Shown: positions 25,361 through 35,516 of the stretch, in pieces
How the letters are laid out: the number at the start of each line of letters is the position of its first letter
Position numbering within the stretch: position 1 is the stretch's first letter
Assembly (NCBI GenBank): GCA_003990705.1
Contig: AP018319.1
Location: forward strand, 248,001 to 312,000
DNA length: 64,000 nucleotides
Direction: 5' to 3'
From: Nostoc sp. HK-01
GTDB lineage: Bacteria > Cyanobacteriota > Cyanobacteriia > Cyanobacteriales > Nostocaceae
The notes under the pieces: generated by a model
Told to the model about the DNA's origin: nothing
Databases searched by the model: none
The model's input: the letters and a program-made list of their open reading frames with translations, nothing else
Made by a program: the position numbers and the translations under genes

Positions 25361-26888
25361 GATGAAATTTACTCATGTAGCAGTGATGCCAAAATCTACC
25401 AAAATTGCTTAGAGCATCATAATTTTCGGATTTTTTGCCTGTCCTTGAAAAAATTTGAACAGTCACTCGGCGAAAATGCAGAGGAAGATTACTGGAAAAT
25501 TTTTTTGCGTCCTTTGAGACAGTATAGATTTAAATTGTGTGCAGCACCGCTGCCATTTAACCATCCCATAGCTTCTCAGCCAGACACTATTAAATTTTTA
25601 GAAAAGCAATTGAAAAATTGCAAATTTATCTATCCAGATTTGGCTTCAGCAGCAAATGAAATATTCAATCTTCTAGTTGATTTGTCAAAATCTGATGATA
25701 ATCCACTGCTAGATTTTATAGAAAAAAATTACCCAAATAACTCTTTAATTATCGAAGAATCATATTTAATTACCGCATTAGAAAATGTATTATCTGCAAG
25801 TCATAAACTCAACAAAAATTTGATATTAACACCATCTCAGTTACGTACAAATAGTTGTCATAAAGGATTAGTTGTTATAGGTGCAACACGCTGGTTTCCT
25901 GATTACATTTTTACTGCGCCACGAACCTATGAAATAGACATAGTTAAGTATAGTTGGATAAAAGATAAATGGCAGCCTAAGCCAGTATTTATAGCTTCTC
26001 CAGATAATGTAATACAATCAAATATTGTCTATTTGCCGATTCGTAACACAGAAGGGATAAATACAAAAATTACCGATATCGTTCAAGAAGATTATCTTCA
26101 TCCAGAAGAAATTCTTCTTCCTAGCATAAACTGGAAACAGGTTGCTAAAAAATTCTCTACTTTTTCGTCATCCATTGACAAAGAAGAAAGTATTGAAGCA
26201 CGTTTGTTTTTATTAGAAGGAGATATAGCTGTTTTCTTGGATACTAAGACTAAAGCACTTGTAATTGATTTAATGGAGGATGGTGAATCACAGGTAAAAA
26301 AAGAACTTGTTACTGATATTGAAACAGGGATGTTTATTATTCTCCGCACGAACGGAGGTGGTGATTATATTATTCCATTAGCCAATTATATCTTAGGCGG
26401 AAAAGCTCAAGCTTTTAGAGAATTACAACAATTGTGGAAAACTCGTCTCAAGAACAAAGTCAGTTCAAGTAGTTTACAAAATGTTAGCTGGAGACTACTA
26501 AACTTAGGTTCTAAACTTGCTAAACATGAACAAAATATTCGTACTTGGATGTCTAGCAGAAACATCAAACCCAAGAATGAGAAAGATTTTAACGCTATAT
26601 TAACTTTTGTTGGTTTGGCAGATAGATTAGAAGAGTTTCATGAAGCCACAGACGAAATTTACCGCGCTCACTATCAAGCTGGTAAACATATTCGTCAATT
26701 ACTTCTGCACAAAGTTCGTACCTCTAACTTACAAAAGCTAGAGCAAATAGGCAAAATGGATTTTGAACTATCCGAAGCAGATGGGGGTAGCATGACTGCA
26801 TTTCGGGTAGTGGATATTCATAGAGAAGTAATTATGCTTCCTTCTTCAAGAATTGCATATCCTTTTCAACTAGATGGTGAGTTTTCCA

Positions 26889-29800
26889 ATGACTAAACAT
26901 ATAGAAAATAGAGATGAAATTATCCAAGCACTTCGAGAAGAGCTTGTAGGGCCTTCACCACAAGGAAAACCAAGAAACTGTTCTGGGGAAATTACTTTCA
27001 ATTCTGAGAAAGAAGGTTTTTATGATCCTTGGCGACAAGATAACGGCGAAGAAATTCTACAAAGAGATCCACCCAGAATAAGATATGGTGTTGGAGTCCT
27101 TTATCCATTAAATACAAAATTAGAAAATGAAGACTTAGCATCAACGCATTTACATAAAAATCTGACTCAAGATAATCTGCAAGAAGATATAGAGATTATT
27201 ACAGATGAGGTTAAGGAAAGTCTTGATAAAGTTAAAGAACAAATATCTGAAATCTCTGAAGATAATGCAGATGATTTTGATTTATCAACAGCTAACGCAT
27301 CTAAACCCAGTAGCATAGGAATAAGCTTTTTAGCAGAGTTTCCAGAAGAATCAGTTTTAGTAATTAAAATTTCTAATTGCGGTCGTTATTTTCAGAAGAA
27401 AGTGAAAGTTGGTGTATATGAAAGAACTTGGTGGTTGCGTAGTCCTGTGAATTTTACAACAGAGTTTGCCTCCGAGGATATCTGTTATACAAAAGAGAGG
27501 AAGCTGGTTAAAACTTCAGAAATAGATGGACTAAAACTGAATATTGAGGTGTTTTCTAGACCAGATCCAAAAAATAGAAAAGGCCTACGTTTATTAACTG
27601 TTTGCCTAATTAATCGGACAGATGGATCTGGAGATGAAAGTTGTTTATTTCAGGTAGGTTTTACAGTAACCATTGTTTCCGAAAAGGGTGAGGGGCATAT
27701 ATTACCTTATCCTAAACCAGACTTTTACCATGATATTGAAGAACGCTCCCTATCGCTACTTTACCGTAAAATGGAAACCTACGCGGTAGGGCATGGTTGT
27801 GCAGCTGATTGGGATAAAGAATCTATTGCTGATAGAGTTAAAGCTGTAACAGCAGAATGTCTTCCTGCTTTTGAAACCCCAAGTATTACTCCTGATATTG
27901 ATATAGAAGTACCGATGGCTCCTTTGGCGGGGTTAGTAAAAGATGATAATGGTTTAGCATCTCTGTCAGAAGTTGTGAGCCGTTATAAACAGTGGATTAA
28001 CCAGAAAGAATCTGAAATTTTATTTCTTAATGCAGAATATCAAGATGCTGCTAACAGGCATATAGAAGAATGTACAAGAGCTGCTGAAAGGATGAGGAAT
28101 GGGCTGGATTACTTACAAAATAATGCCCAAGCTACAAGAGCATTTCAACTGACTAATTATGCTATATTACTACAACAAATTTATAGCCGCGATTTTCGTC
28201 AGGCTAAATACGATTCTACAGTAAAAAGATATATTTTCGATCCAAACTATCAAATCCCTAATCTTATACCAACTAATAATAATCGTGGCAAATGGCGGGC
28301 TTTTCAAATAGCATTTTTACTGATGTCTATACAGTCAATATCTGAGGGGGAAATTCCTGAACGTAGCACTGTTGAATTAATTTGGTTTCCTACTGGGGGC
28401 GGTAAAACTGAGGCATATTTGGGTTTATCAGCTTTTTCTTTATTTATGCGCCGCCTCAAAAATCCAGCTGATGTAGGCGTTAATGTCTTAATGCGATATA
28501 CCCTAAGATTGTTAACTGCACAACAGTTCCAGCGAGCTTCTGCGCTGATTTGCTCGATGGAATATCTACGCCGCCAAAATGAGACAGAACTGGGGAAAGA
28601 ACCATTTTCTATTGGTATTTGGGTAGGTGGCGACACTACCCCAAATAACCGAACAGATGCAATATCTAAGTTAAACAAACTCCAAAGTGATCCATCGGCT
28701 GAAAATCCTTTCATTATAAGCCAATGTCCTTGGTGTAATGCCCAGATGGGACGTTATCCAGGAAAACTGGCGCGGGGTATGCCAAAAGGCTCGAATATTC
28801 TCGGTTATCAGCAAAGCCGTGGAACTGTCGTTTTCAAATGTTCTGATAATGCTTGTGAATTCCATACTGGATTGCCAATTTATGTGATTGACGAGGATAT
28901 TTATGAAAAACGACCTTCTTTAATTATTGGTACGGTGGATAAATTTGCTGGACTGGCTTGGAATTACGCACAAAAAGCACGAATCTTATTTGGAATTGGT
29001 GCAGATGGGGAGAGAGAAAATTCACCCCCAGGTTTAATAATTCAAGATGAATTACATTTGATTTCTGGCCCTCTTGGTTCAGTTGTCGGATTGTATGAAA
29101 CTGTAATAGAAGAACTTTGTACTGACAGACGTAACGGACAAGAAATTAAACCAAAAATTGTCTGTTCTACAGCGACTATACGCCGCTATACTGACCAAAT
29201 AAAAGCACTTTATGGACGTGAAGATGTCGTATTATTTCCACCACCAGGGATTGCTGCTGACGATTCTTTTTTCTCTCGTTATGCTCGTAATGCAGATAAA
29301 ACATTGCAACGAGGTAGAGTTTATATAGGTGTCCACGCACCTGTTTTAAAGTCTTTACAAACTATCCAAATGCGTACTTTTGCTGCTATTTTGCAAGCAC
29401 CTATTTTTCTGACTTCAGAGGAAAAAGATCCGTGGTGGACTTTTCTAGTGTTTTTTAACAGCATTAGGGAGTTAGGGACAACTTTATCACTGTTACAGTC
29501 AGATATTCCTGCCTACTTAAAAGTAATTAAAAATAGATTAGGGTTAAAGTGGGAAAATATACGCCACTTGTGTCAGATTTTAGAACTTACTGGACGAATA
29601 CGCAGTGATAAGGTTCCTGAATCTATTAGTAAACTAGAAGTTAGATGCGGTAATACCAATAATCAACAACCTATTGATGTATGTTTAGCTTCTAATATTA
29701 TCGAAGTAGGAGTTGATATCGACAGGCTATCTTTGATGGCTGTAGTTGCTCAACCCAAGACAACTTCTCAATATATCCAAGTAACTGGTCGTGTTGGTCG

Positions 29801-30353
29801 TCGGTGGTGGGAACGTCCAGGGTTAGTAGTTACTATATATAGTCCCACAAGACCAAGAGATAGATCCCATTTTGAAAAGTTTCGCAGTTATCACCAGCAG
29901 CTTTATGCTCAAGTTGAACCAACTAGCATTACTCCATTTTCTCCACCAGTTTTAGATAGAGCGTTACACGCTATTATGGCAATTTATGTGAGGCAAACTG
30001 GTGATCAACAAACAGTTCAAAACCCTGAACCTTACCCAGACAGTCTGATAGAACAGCTACGAGAAATTTTGATTCCTCGCATTCAATTAATTGACGAAGC
30101 TGAGATAGAAAATTTTGAAAAAGTATTTGACAAACGCGCTTCTCAATGGCGGCGTTGGCAACGGACGAATTGGGAGAGAAAGGGCAGAGATGCTACTGAT
30201 ATACCTCTATTGAGAGCAGCAGGGGATTATGCCAGTCGAGAATGGCAACGTTTGTCTTGGGCTACACCAATGTCAATGAGAAATGTAGATGCAGAATGTC
30301 AAGCAGAAATTACTAATCTTTACTTAAACGAAGGAGCAGAAGAAGATGCCTAA
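26889..30353 (+). CDS. drmA: DISARM system helicase DrmA
   Basis: 1154 residues from ATG 26889. That start was chosen over an upstream ATG because GGTGAG lies 8 bp before it and it gives the same 8-bp stop/start overlap as the next junction. The N-terminal 400 residues are family-specific. The helicase core has Walker A WFPTGGGKTEAYLGL near residue 495, DExH-type LIIQDELHLISGPLGS near 712, and motif VI QYIQVTGRVGRRW near 965. A zinc-type CPWCNAQMGR lies between. DrmA with DrmB forms the ATP-driven core of DISARM, which blocks incoming phage DNA. Its gene overlaps the interrupted upstream gene and drmB by 8 bp each, so the operon may now depend on promoters within or beyond the insertion. Confidence 0.88.
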   Translation: MTKHIENRDEIIQALREELVGPSPQGKPRNCSGEITFNSEKEGFYDPWRQDNGEEILQRDPPRIRYGVGVLYPLNTKLENEDLASTHLHKNLTQDNLQEDIEIITDEVKESLDKVKEQISEISEDNADDFDLSTANASKPSSIGISFLAEFPEESVLVIKISNCGRYFQKKVKVGVYERTWWLRSPVNFTTEFASEDICYTKERKLVKTSEIDGLKLNIEVFSRPDPKNRKGLRLLTVCLINRTDGSGDESCLFQVGFTVTIVSEKGEGHILPYPKPDFYHDIEERSLSLLYRKMETYAVGHGCAADWDKESIADRVKAVTAECLPAFETPSITPDIDIEVPMAPLAGLVKDDNGLASLSEVVSRYKQWINQKESEILFLNAEYQDAANRHIEECTRAAERMRNGLDYLQNNAQATRAFQLTNYAILLQQIYSRDFRQAKYDSTVKRYIFDPNYQIPNLIPTNNNRGKWRAFQIAFLLMSIQSISEGEIPERSTVELIWFPTGGGKTEAYLGLSAFSLFMRRLKNPADVGVNVLMRYTLRLLTAQQFQRASALICSMEYLRRQNETELGKEPFSIGIWVGGDTTPNNRTDAISKLNKLQSDPSAENPFIISQCPWCNAQMGRYPGKLARGMPKGSNILGYQQSRGTVVFKCSDNACEFHTGLPIYVIDEDIYEKRPSLIIGTVDKFAGLAWNYAQKARILFGIGADGERENSPPGLIIQDELHLISGPLGSVVGLYETVIEELCTDRRNGQEIKPKIVCSTATIRRYTDQIKALYGREDVVLFPPPGIAADDSFFSRYARNADKTLQRGRVYIGVHAPVLKSLQTIQMRTFAAILQAPIFLTSEEKDPWWTFLVFFNSIRELGTTLSLLQSDIPAYLKVIKNRLGLKWENIRHLCQILELTGRIRSDKVPESISKLEVRCGNTNNQQPIDVCLASNIIEVGVDIDRLSLMAVVAQPKTTSQYIQVTGRVGRRWWERPGLVVTIYSPTRPRDRSHFEKFRSYHQQLYAQVEPTSITPFSPPVLDRALHAIMAIYVRQTGDQQTVQNPEPYPDSLIEQLREILIPRIQLIDEAEIENFEKVFDKRASQWRRWQRTNWERKGRDATDIPLLRAAGDYASREWQRLSWATPMSMRNVDAECQAEITNLYLNEGAEEDA

Positions 30354-32214
30354 AGGCCCAATAAGACGCGCTCAATTGATTGTTCCTTTTGGGGTAGGTG
30401 CAATGCTAGTGGTAAGAGATGGTACATCTTTAATCACGGCTGGACTTGATCACTGGTACAAGCGTGAAGATGGTAGTGAAGCTGAGGATAAATCGGAATT
30501 TAGAGTAGATGAATGGCGTTTAACCCAGTCTCTGGGAGTGGATTATTTTCGCTTACCCCCAGAGTTTAGAAAACCCAACAAAGGTGATGGAGTGCTTAAT
30601 GCTTATTTAACTCTCCCATTTTTACGTTTTCCCCAATGGCATTTTTGTTCTGCCTGCGATCTCCTGCAAAAGTTTCCTCTGACTGCGCGTGGAAAGGTTA
30701 AATGCTCGGAATGCGAAAGCAAGAAAAAAACTAAATACATGGCACAGGTTCCAATTATTGCTATGTGCGATCGCGGCCATATCCAAGATTTTCCCTGGAA
30801 AGAATGGGTACATCACTCAGTTAAACCGACTTGCAATAAAGCACTGCGTCTAGTGGGAACTGGAAGTGCAACTCTTGCTGGTTTGAGTGTCCGGTGTGAG
30901 TGTGGTGCCAAACGTTCTCTTGGAGGGATTACAGAAGTTGATGGTGATAAAACAAGACTTAGTAAAAGCTTGGGCGATTCCGAGTTCCTCTGCCAAGGTA
31001 AACTTCCTTGGCTTGGTAAAGAAGATGGTGAACCCTGCTCTCGCCAACTAAGAGGTGCGCTACGAAGTGCAACCAACGTTTATTATGCACAAACACGCAG
31101 TGCAATTTATCTGCAAAGGGGTAATGGTGGAGAACTGATTTCTCTTTTGGAGCAACCACCGCTTTCCAAACTTATTGAGCGGTTGTTGAGATTGGGTGAT
31201 GATATCACACCTGAAGTGCTACGAGAGGATCGTCCTCAACTGCTACAAGATTTTTCTAATGAAGATATAAAAATTGCTTTAGAAACTATTTTATCAGCAA
31301 AAATTGACGATATTAATGATGACATTGAAGGGGACGACCCAGAAACAAGATTTCGTCGCCAAGAATTTAATGTTTTGAGAACTGAGCGTCGTGAAGATAA
31401 TCTCAAAATACGGACGATAAAACTAAGTAATTATCAACCCGATATAGCAAATTATTTTTCTAAAATTATGTTGGTTGATAAGCTGAAAGAAACCAGAGTT
31501 TTAACGGGATTTACCCGCATATTACCGGAAACGGATCAACCTTTACAAGAATTACAATCTCTTTTATGGCGTAAGCCACCGCAAAAAGATTCTTGGCTAC
31601 CCGCTTACGTTGTTTATGGTGAAGGCATATTTATTGAATTTAACGAAACCTGCCTCTGTCAGTGGTTACAGAAATACGGCAATGAAATTTACTCCAGAAT
31701 ACAGCCCCTAGTAGACCGTTATCAAAAAATACAGGAGCAAAGGCATTTACGTAAACGCTCTATCACACCGCGATTCATCTTATTACACACATTTGCTCAC
31801 TTGTTGATGAATAGGTTGACTTTTGAGTGTGGTTACAGTTCAGCAGCACTGAGAGAAAGGCTCTATGTCTCAGATAACCCTGATGCGCCAATGGCAGGAG
31901 TGCTGATTTACACTGCTGCTGGTGATTCCGAAGGCACAATGGGGGGACTTGTCAGAATGGGTAAACCTGGTAATTTTGAGCCGGTAGTGCGCTCTTTATT
32001 GGAGGCTGCTAGTTGGTGTTCTGCTGATCCTGTGTGTATGGAAGTTGGTGAAAGCGGAGGACAAGGGCCAGATTCATCTAACTTGGCAGCTTGCCACAGC
32101 TGCGCTTTAGTTCCTGAAACAGCTTGTGAAGAGTTCAATCGTTTTTTGGATCGAGGTGTGGTTGTTGGTGATATTAAGAATCGAAACATCGGATTTTTAA
32201 CCCGGACTCCTTAA
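30346..32214 (+). CDS. drmB: DISARM protein DrmB (DUF1998)
   Basis: 622 residues. An N-terminal zinc-binding region with CSACDLLQ, then CSECESKK, then further CxC motifs (VRCECGAKRS) covers about residues 100-190. The C-terminal DUF1998 domain shows LLHTFAHLLMNRLTFECGY, then AGVLIYTAAGDSEGTMGGL and the Cys cluster CSADPVCME to LAACHSCALVPETACEEFNR. It works with DrmA. ATG overlaps drmA by 8 bp. Neither drmC (phospholipase D type) nor a DNA methyltransferase follows, so the system lacks parts of the described classes. Confidence 0.88.
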   Translation: MPKGPIRRAQLIVPFGVGAMLVVRDGTSLITAGLDHWYKREDGSEAEDKSEFRVDEWRLTQSLGVDYFRLPPEFRKPNKGDGVLNAYLTLPFLRFPQWHFCSACDLLQKFPLTARGKVKCSECESKKKTKYMAQVPIIAMCDRGHIQDFPWKEWVHHSVKPTCNKALRLVGTGSATLAGLSVRCECGAKRSLGGITEVDGDKTRLSKSLGDSEFLCQGKLPWLGKEDGEPCSRQLRGALRSATNVYYAQTRSAIYLQRGNGGELISLLEQPPLSKLIERLLRLGDDITPEVLREDRPQLLQDFSNEDIKIALETILSAKIDDINDDIEGDDPETRFRRQEFNVLRTERREDNLKIRTIKLSNYQPDIANYFSKIMLVDKLKETRVLTGFTRILPETDQPLQELQSLLWRKPPQKDSWLPAYVVYGEGIFIEFNETCLCQWLQKYGNEIYSRIQPLVDRYQKIQEQRHLRKRSITPRFILLHTFAHLLMNRLTFECGYSSAALRERLYVSDNPDAPMAGVLIYTAAGDSEGTMGGLVRMGKPGNFEPVVRSLLEAASWCSADPVCMEVGESGGQGPDSSNLAACHSCALVPETACEEFNRFLDRGVVVGDIKNRNIGFLTRTP

Positions 32215-32314
32215 ACTGATTTTTATCTCTTTTTTACTTGCTTATTTCAAAACTTTAGGCAAATCCAACATTCTCACCCCCACCGGAAACCGCCGCATCA
32301 TCTCGGCCAACGCA

Positions 32315-32536
32315 TCACCCAAGGCGCGTATACATAGTTTCCCCCGACATCGCAATCACAATTCGCTGCTTCCTAGCCCACTCAAACCAAACGCTTACAG
32401 TAGACTTAGCCTGCTGTACCTGTGGTTTCCTTCTCTCCTTGCAAGCCGCAACAAAAACAGCCTCCGGCGACTTGATGCCTTTCCAAGTCCGTATCGCCTC
32501 CTTCAAATAAGCGATGTCTTCGACAAGCCGCTATGC
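32315..32536 (-). pseudogene. Fragment of a plasmid-type hypothetical protein next to a Nostoc interspersed repeat
   Basis: The minus frame reads RLVEDIAYLKEAIRTWKG, then VFVAACKERRKPQ and SVWFEWARKQRIVIAMSG. It starts right after the repeat-like GCATAGCGGCTTGTCG and ends in a stop soon after TMYTRLG. It looks like an internal slice of a longer helix-rich DNA-binding-type protein; start and end are lost. The 480 bp between drmB and 32698 holds nothing else I can support. Confidence 0.4.
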
Positions 32537-32697
32537 GTCTACGCACCCGGCACATTTTCCCAATACCGCTTGACCGTGCGCTGAATCTCTGCATTGAGCC
32601 GAAACTGCGGAGTGCAAGGTATTTCTTTTAACTTATGTTTTATGATTTTTAGGTAGTTCAGAACGTTTGAGTAAAGACGGTATTATCATAATTGTTT

Positions 32698-33090
32698 TTA
32701 AATGTCGTGTTTCAAACTAATTTGTAAGTAACCATCGTCATCTCCAATATTAAATTCATCAAGTTTCATTCCTAACCGTTCAACAGCTAGGTCAAATGCT
32801 TTCTTATTTGATGAATTAATACAAATCGATTTAGTCTTCCCTCTTACCATAATTTCTATATTTTTCGCTAAATTATCAGCTTTTGTATTAAGCTTTTTTA
32901 TCCTCTCTTCTTCGCTTACTTGAACACTATGCGAGGAAGCAAGCGGTTTTAATTCTATCTTAGAATTATTTTGAACAGTTTCAGACTTATATATAAATGT
33001 ATTAATACAACTGCCACAGATAAAATCTCCATCATCATAAATACCATCGGATAAATCAAAGGCTATTCCACAGTATTCACAGGTTGGCAT
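32698..33090 (-). CDS. Small zinc-ribbon protein of unknown function
   Basis: 130 residues. An N-terminal zinc ribbon CEYCGIAFDL, then FICGSCINTF (two CxxC pairs, residues 4-31), a charged helical middle (EEERIKKLNTKADNLAKNIE) and an alpha/beta C-terminus (SICINSSNKKAFDLAVERLG). It is transcribed away from the NERD-helicase gene across a 218-bp AT-rich gap. No known family recognised. Its place between drmB and another nuclease-helicase makes a regulatory or defence role possible but unproven. Confidence 0.6.
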   Translation of the reverse strand: MPTCEYCGIAFDLSDGIYDDGDFICGSCINTFIYKSETVQNNSKIELKPLASSHSVQVSEEERIKKLNTKADNLAKNIEIMVRGKTKSICINSSNKKAFDLAVERLGMKLDEFNIGDDDGYLQISLKHDI

Positions 33091-33308
33091 AAATTTTAAT
33101 TTTTAACTTATTTCGTGTTTAAATTGTAGCTCAGGTTATTATGTAATACATTGCCATAATAATATTACAGTAATTTTACGGTCGTCTAAAATCAAAAGCA
33201 TTTACTAAAAAACGTATTTTCTCTGAAGTCTTATTCAAGATAATTAAAAGATGATTTTACTTAAGACCATTGGCGTGTATGGTTTTATATTTAATCAGGT
33301 AAGATACA

Positions 33309-35510
33309 ATGGGATCTACTACACAAGAATATAAACTTAAGTTTATTACTACTGAACCAATTCACTTTCCTGGACAAAAAGCTGAACAAAAAGTTTGGGA
33401 TACTGTTCGTTCTGCGTTTTATAACCGTGACAACTGTTTATGCTTTTGGACGTACCCTATATTCATTAAAGATAAACAATTATGCTATGAACCGGATATA
33501 TTAATTGTTGACCAAGAATTTGGTGTAATTGTTATAGAAGTTAAAAATATTTTTATAAACCAAATTACATATATAAAAGGTTATGACTGGTTTACTGAAA
33601 AATTTTATAAGTCACCTATCAATGCTTATAGCCAAGCTAAAAATCAACTTCAACAATTAATTAATTATTGTAATCAACGCTCATTACTCAAACATAAAGT
33701 AAGGGCAAAAGCTTTAGTCGCTTTACCTTCAATTACTGAAAAGCAATGGATAGAAAGAGGATTTCATGAGCAAATGTCTTGTCCTCCTATTCTTTTTCAA
33801 GAACATTTAGCTAAAACTGATTTAGTCGAAATAATTATACAAAACGCAGGTCAAGTCCAAGGAGGAAAATTTTTAAAAGACGAAGAGTGGAATTTGCTAC
33901 AAAAAATTGTTTGTAGTCCGATACCTCCTATTAAGCCAGATAAAAAAATAAGACCTAAACCAATAGCTCCACATGGTCAGGTAATTGAACAATTACAACA
34001 ATGGGTAAGTTCCACAGATATTGAGCAAATTCATATCGGAATGTCAATTCCTCCTGGCCCTCAACGTATTCGAGGTATTGCTGGCTCTGGTAAAACTGTT
34101 TTGCTATGTCAAAAAGCAGCTTGGATGCACTGGTATCATCCAGATTGGGATATCGCTTTGGTGTTTTTTACTCGTAGCCTTTATGACCAAGCTGTTAGCC
34201 TAGTAAATCAATGGCTGAAGTTTTTTTCTAATGGTGAAGTTGAATACGAACCTGATAAATCAAGACTAAAAATACTACACGCTTGGGGAGAAGATAATCA
34301 ACCAGGCTTATACTCGACTATTTGTGATCTACAAAATATCAATCTCATCCACAATCAACCTGTAATAGGTAGCCCCACCGAAAAATTAGCATATTTGTGC
34401 AAAAGAGTTTTGGCTGAATATGAAATCAAGCCAATATTTGATGCTATTTTAATTGATGAGGGACAGGATCTAGCATTAGATGAACAACAATTAAAGTTTG
34501 AAGATAAGCAATCAATTTACTGGCTGTCATGGCAAGCTCTTAGACCTGTTGCAGCTGATACTCCAGATGTTAAACGTTTAATTTGGGCATACGATGAAGC
34601 ACAGAGTCTTGATGCTTTAAGTGTTCCAACCTCTAAAGAAATACTAGGCACAGAATTAAGTCAAATACTAGGAGGGAATGGAGGAGCTTGGTATGAAGGC
34701 GGTATCAGAAAAGCCTATGCTATGCGCCATTGCTACCGCACACCTGGGAATATTTTGACGGCTGCTCATGCAATTGGCATGGGATGGTTACGTCCAGAAG
34801 GAATGCTCACAGGAATTACCAATAAGAAAGATTGGGAACATATAGGCTATGAAGTTGAGGGCGACTTTCGGAAAATAGGTGAACAAATTACTATCAGCAG
34901 ACCTCTAAAACATTCTCCAAACCCAGTACATTATTTTTGGAAAGGAGATTTATTAAAGTTTAATATTTATAATTCTTGCGAAGATGAACTTGAGGCACTC
35001 AGTCAAAAAATTCGTCAAAATATTAATGATGATGGATTGAAACCTAGCCGTGATATTTTAGTAATTGCGTTAGGTACTGAAGAAGAAAGCATTAATTTAC
35101 AAAAACGAGCAGCACGTACTTTACAAAAGCATGGGATTAACTTTTATATCCCTAGTGCGCTTGATATCAATCAGTTTCCAGAAGAATTAAGTTCTCAAGA
35201 CAAGCGACCAAATCAGTTTTGGAAAGAAGAAGCCGTTACAGTATCGCGTATTTATCGGGCTAAGGGAAATGAAGCTTATATGGTTTACCTGATAGGTTTT
35301 AACAATATTGCTAAAAATGAAAGCAGTGTCAGCCTTCGTAACCAGTTATTTGTTGCACTTACTCGCTCTAAAGCTTGGGTAAACTTGAGTGGAGTAGGCG
35401 AATACACGATGTGCGAAGAAGTAAGGCAAGTAATTAAAAACGGTAGTAGTTTCAGCTTCACTTATAAAAAACCACTTGCACGAATTATAGGCGAAGAAAT
35501 ATTGACATAG
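33309..35510 (+). CDS. NERD nuclease-domain protein with UvrD-like helicase
   Basis: 733 residues. N-terminal NERD (nuclease-related) domain, about 20-170: AEQKVWDTVRSAF, then the acidic core CYEPDILIVDQEFGVIVIEVKN with the D-x(n)-E-x-K pattern of restriction-fold nucleases. Superfamily 1 helicase from about 245: Walker A RGIAGSGKTVLL, DExQ-type ILIDEGQDLALDEQ near 383, and a C-terminal part with VSRIYRAKGNEAYMVYL and LRNQLFVALTRSKAWV (UvrD motifs V-VI). Such NERD-helicase proteins recur in phage-defence islands. It lies 1.1 kb downstream of drmB on the same strand. DNA degradation or processing is likely; being a DISARM partner is inference. Confidence 0.82.
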   Translation: MGSTTQEYKLKFITTEPIHFPGQKAEQKVWDTVRSAFYNRDNCLCFWTYPIFIKDKQLCYEPDILIVDQEFGVIVIEVKNIFINQITYIKGYDWFTEKFYKSPINAYSQAKNQLQQLINYCNQRSLLKHKVRAKALVALPSITEKQWIERGFHEQMSCPPILFQEHLAKTDLVEIIIQNAGQVQGGKFLKDEEWNLLQKIVCSPIPPIKPDKKIRPKPIAPHGQVIEQLQQWVSSTDIEQIHIGMSIPPGPQRIRGIAGSGKTVLLCQKAAWMHWYHPDWDIALVFFTRSLYDQAVSLVNQWLKFFSNGEVEYEPDKSRLKILHAWGEDNQPGLYSTICDLQNINLIHNQPVIGSPTEKLAYLCKRVLAEYEIKPIFDAILIDEGQDLALDEQQLKFEDKQSIYWLSWQALRPVAADTPDVKRLIWAYDEAQSLDALSVPTSKEILGTELSQILGGNGGAWYEGGIRKAYAMRHCYRTPGNILTAAHAIGMGWLRPEGMLTGITNKKDWEHIGYEVEGDFRKIGEQITISRPLKHSPNPVHYFWKGDLLKFNIYNSCEDELEALSQKIRQNINDDGLKPSRDILVIALGTEEESINLQKRAARTLQKHGINFYIPSALDINQFPEELSSQDKRPNQFWKEEAVTVSRIYRAKGNEAYMVYLIGFNNIAKNESSVSLRNQLFVALTRSKAWVNLSGVGEYTMCEEVRQVIKNGSSFSFTYKKPLARIIGEEILT

Positions 35511-35516
35511 TAATCC

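Larger units (their letters stand above)
24255..26896 (+). pseudogene. Second DISARM-like gene (DrmE-like C-terminal half), interrupted by an IS903-type element
   Basis: The gene starts with ATG at 24255 (MTYISLSTVDEI) and is cut after 12 codons by the insertion at 24291-25360. Removing the element and one 9-bp target copy rejoins the frame exactly: ATT (24290) continues with TAC (25370), then 25 codons lead into the long frame seen from 25445 to 26896. The restored protein would be 520 residues. The remnant can only be translated from an internal start such as TTG 25445, so function is probably lost or reduced. Contains NSCHKGLVVIGATRWFPDYIF; no known catalytic motif. Confidence 0.7.
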
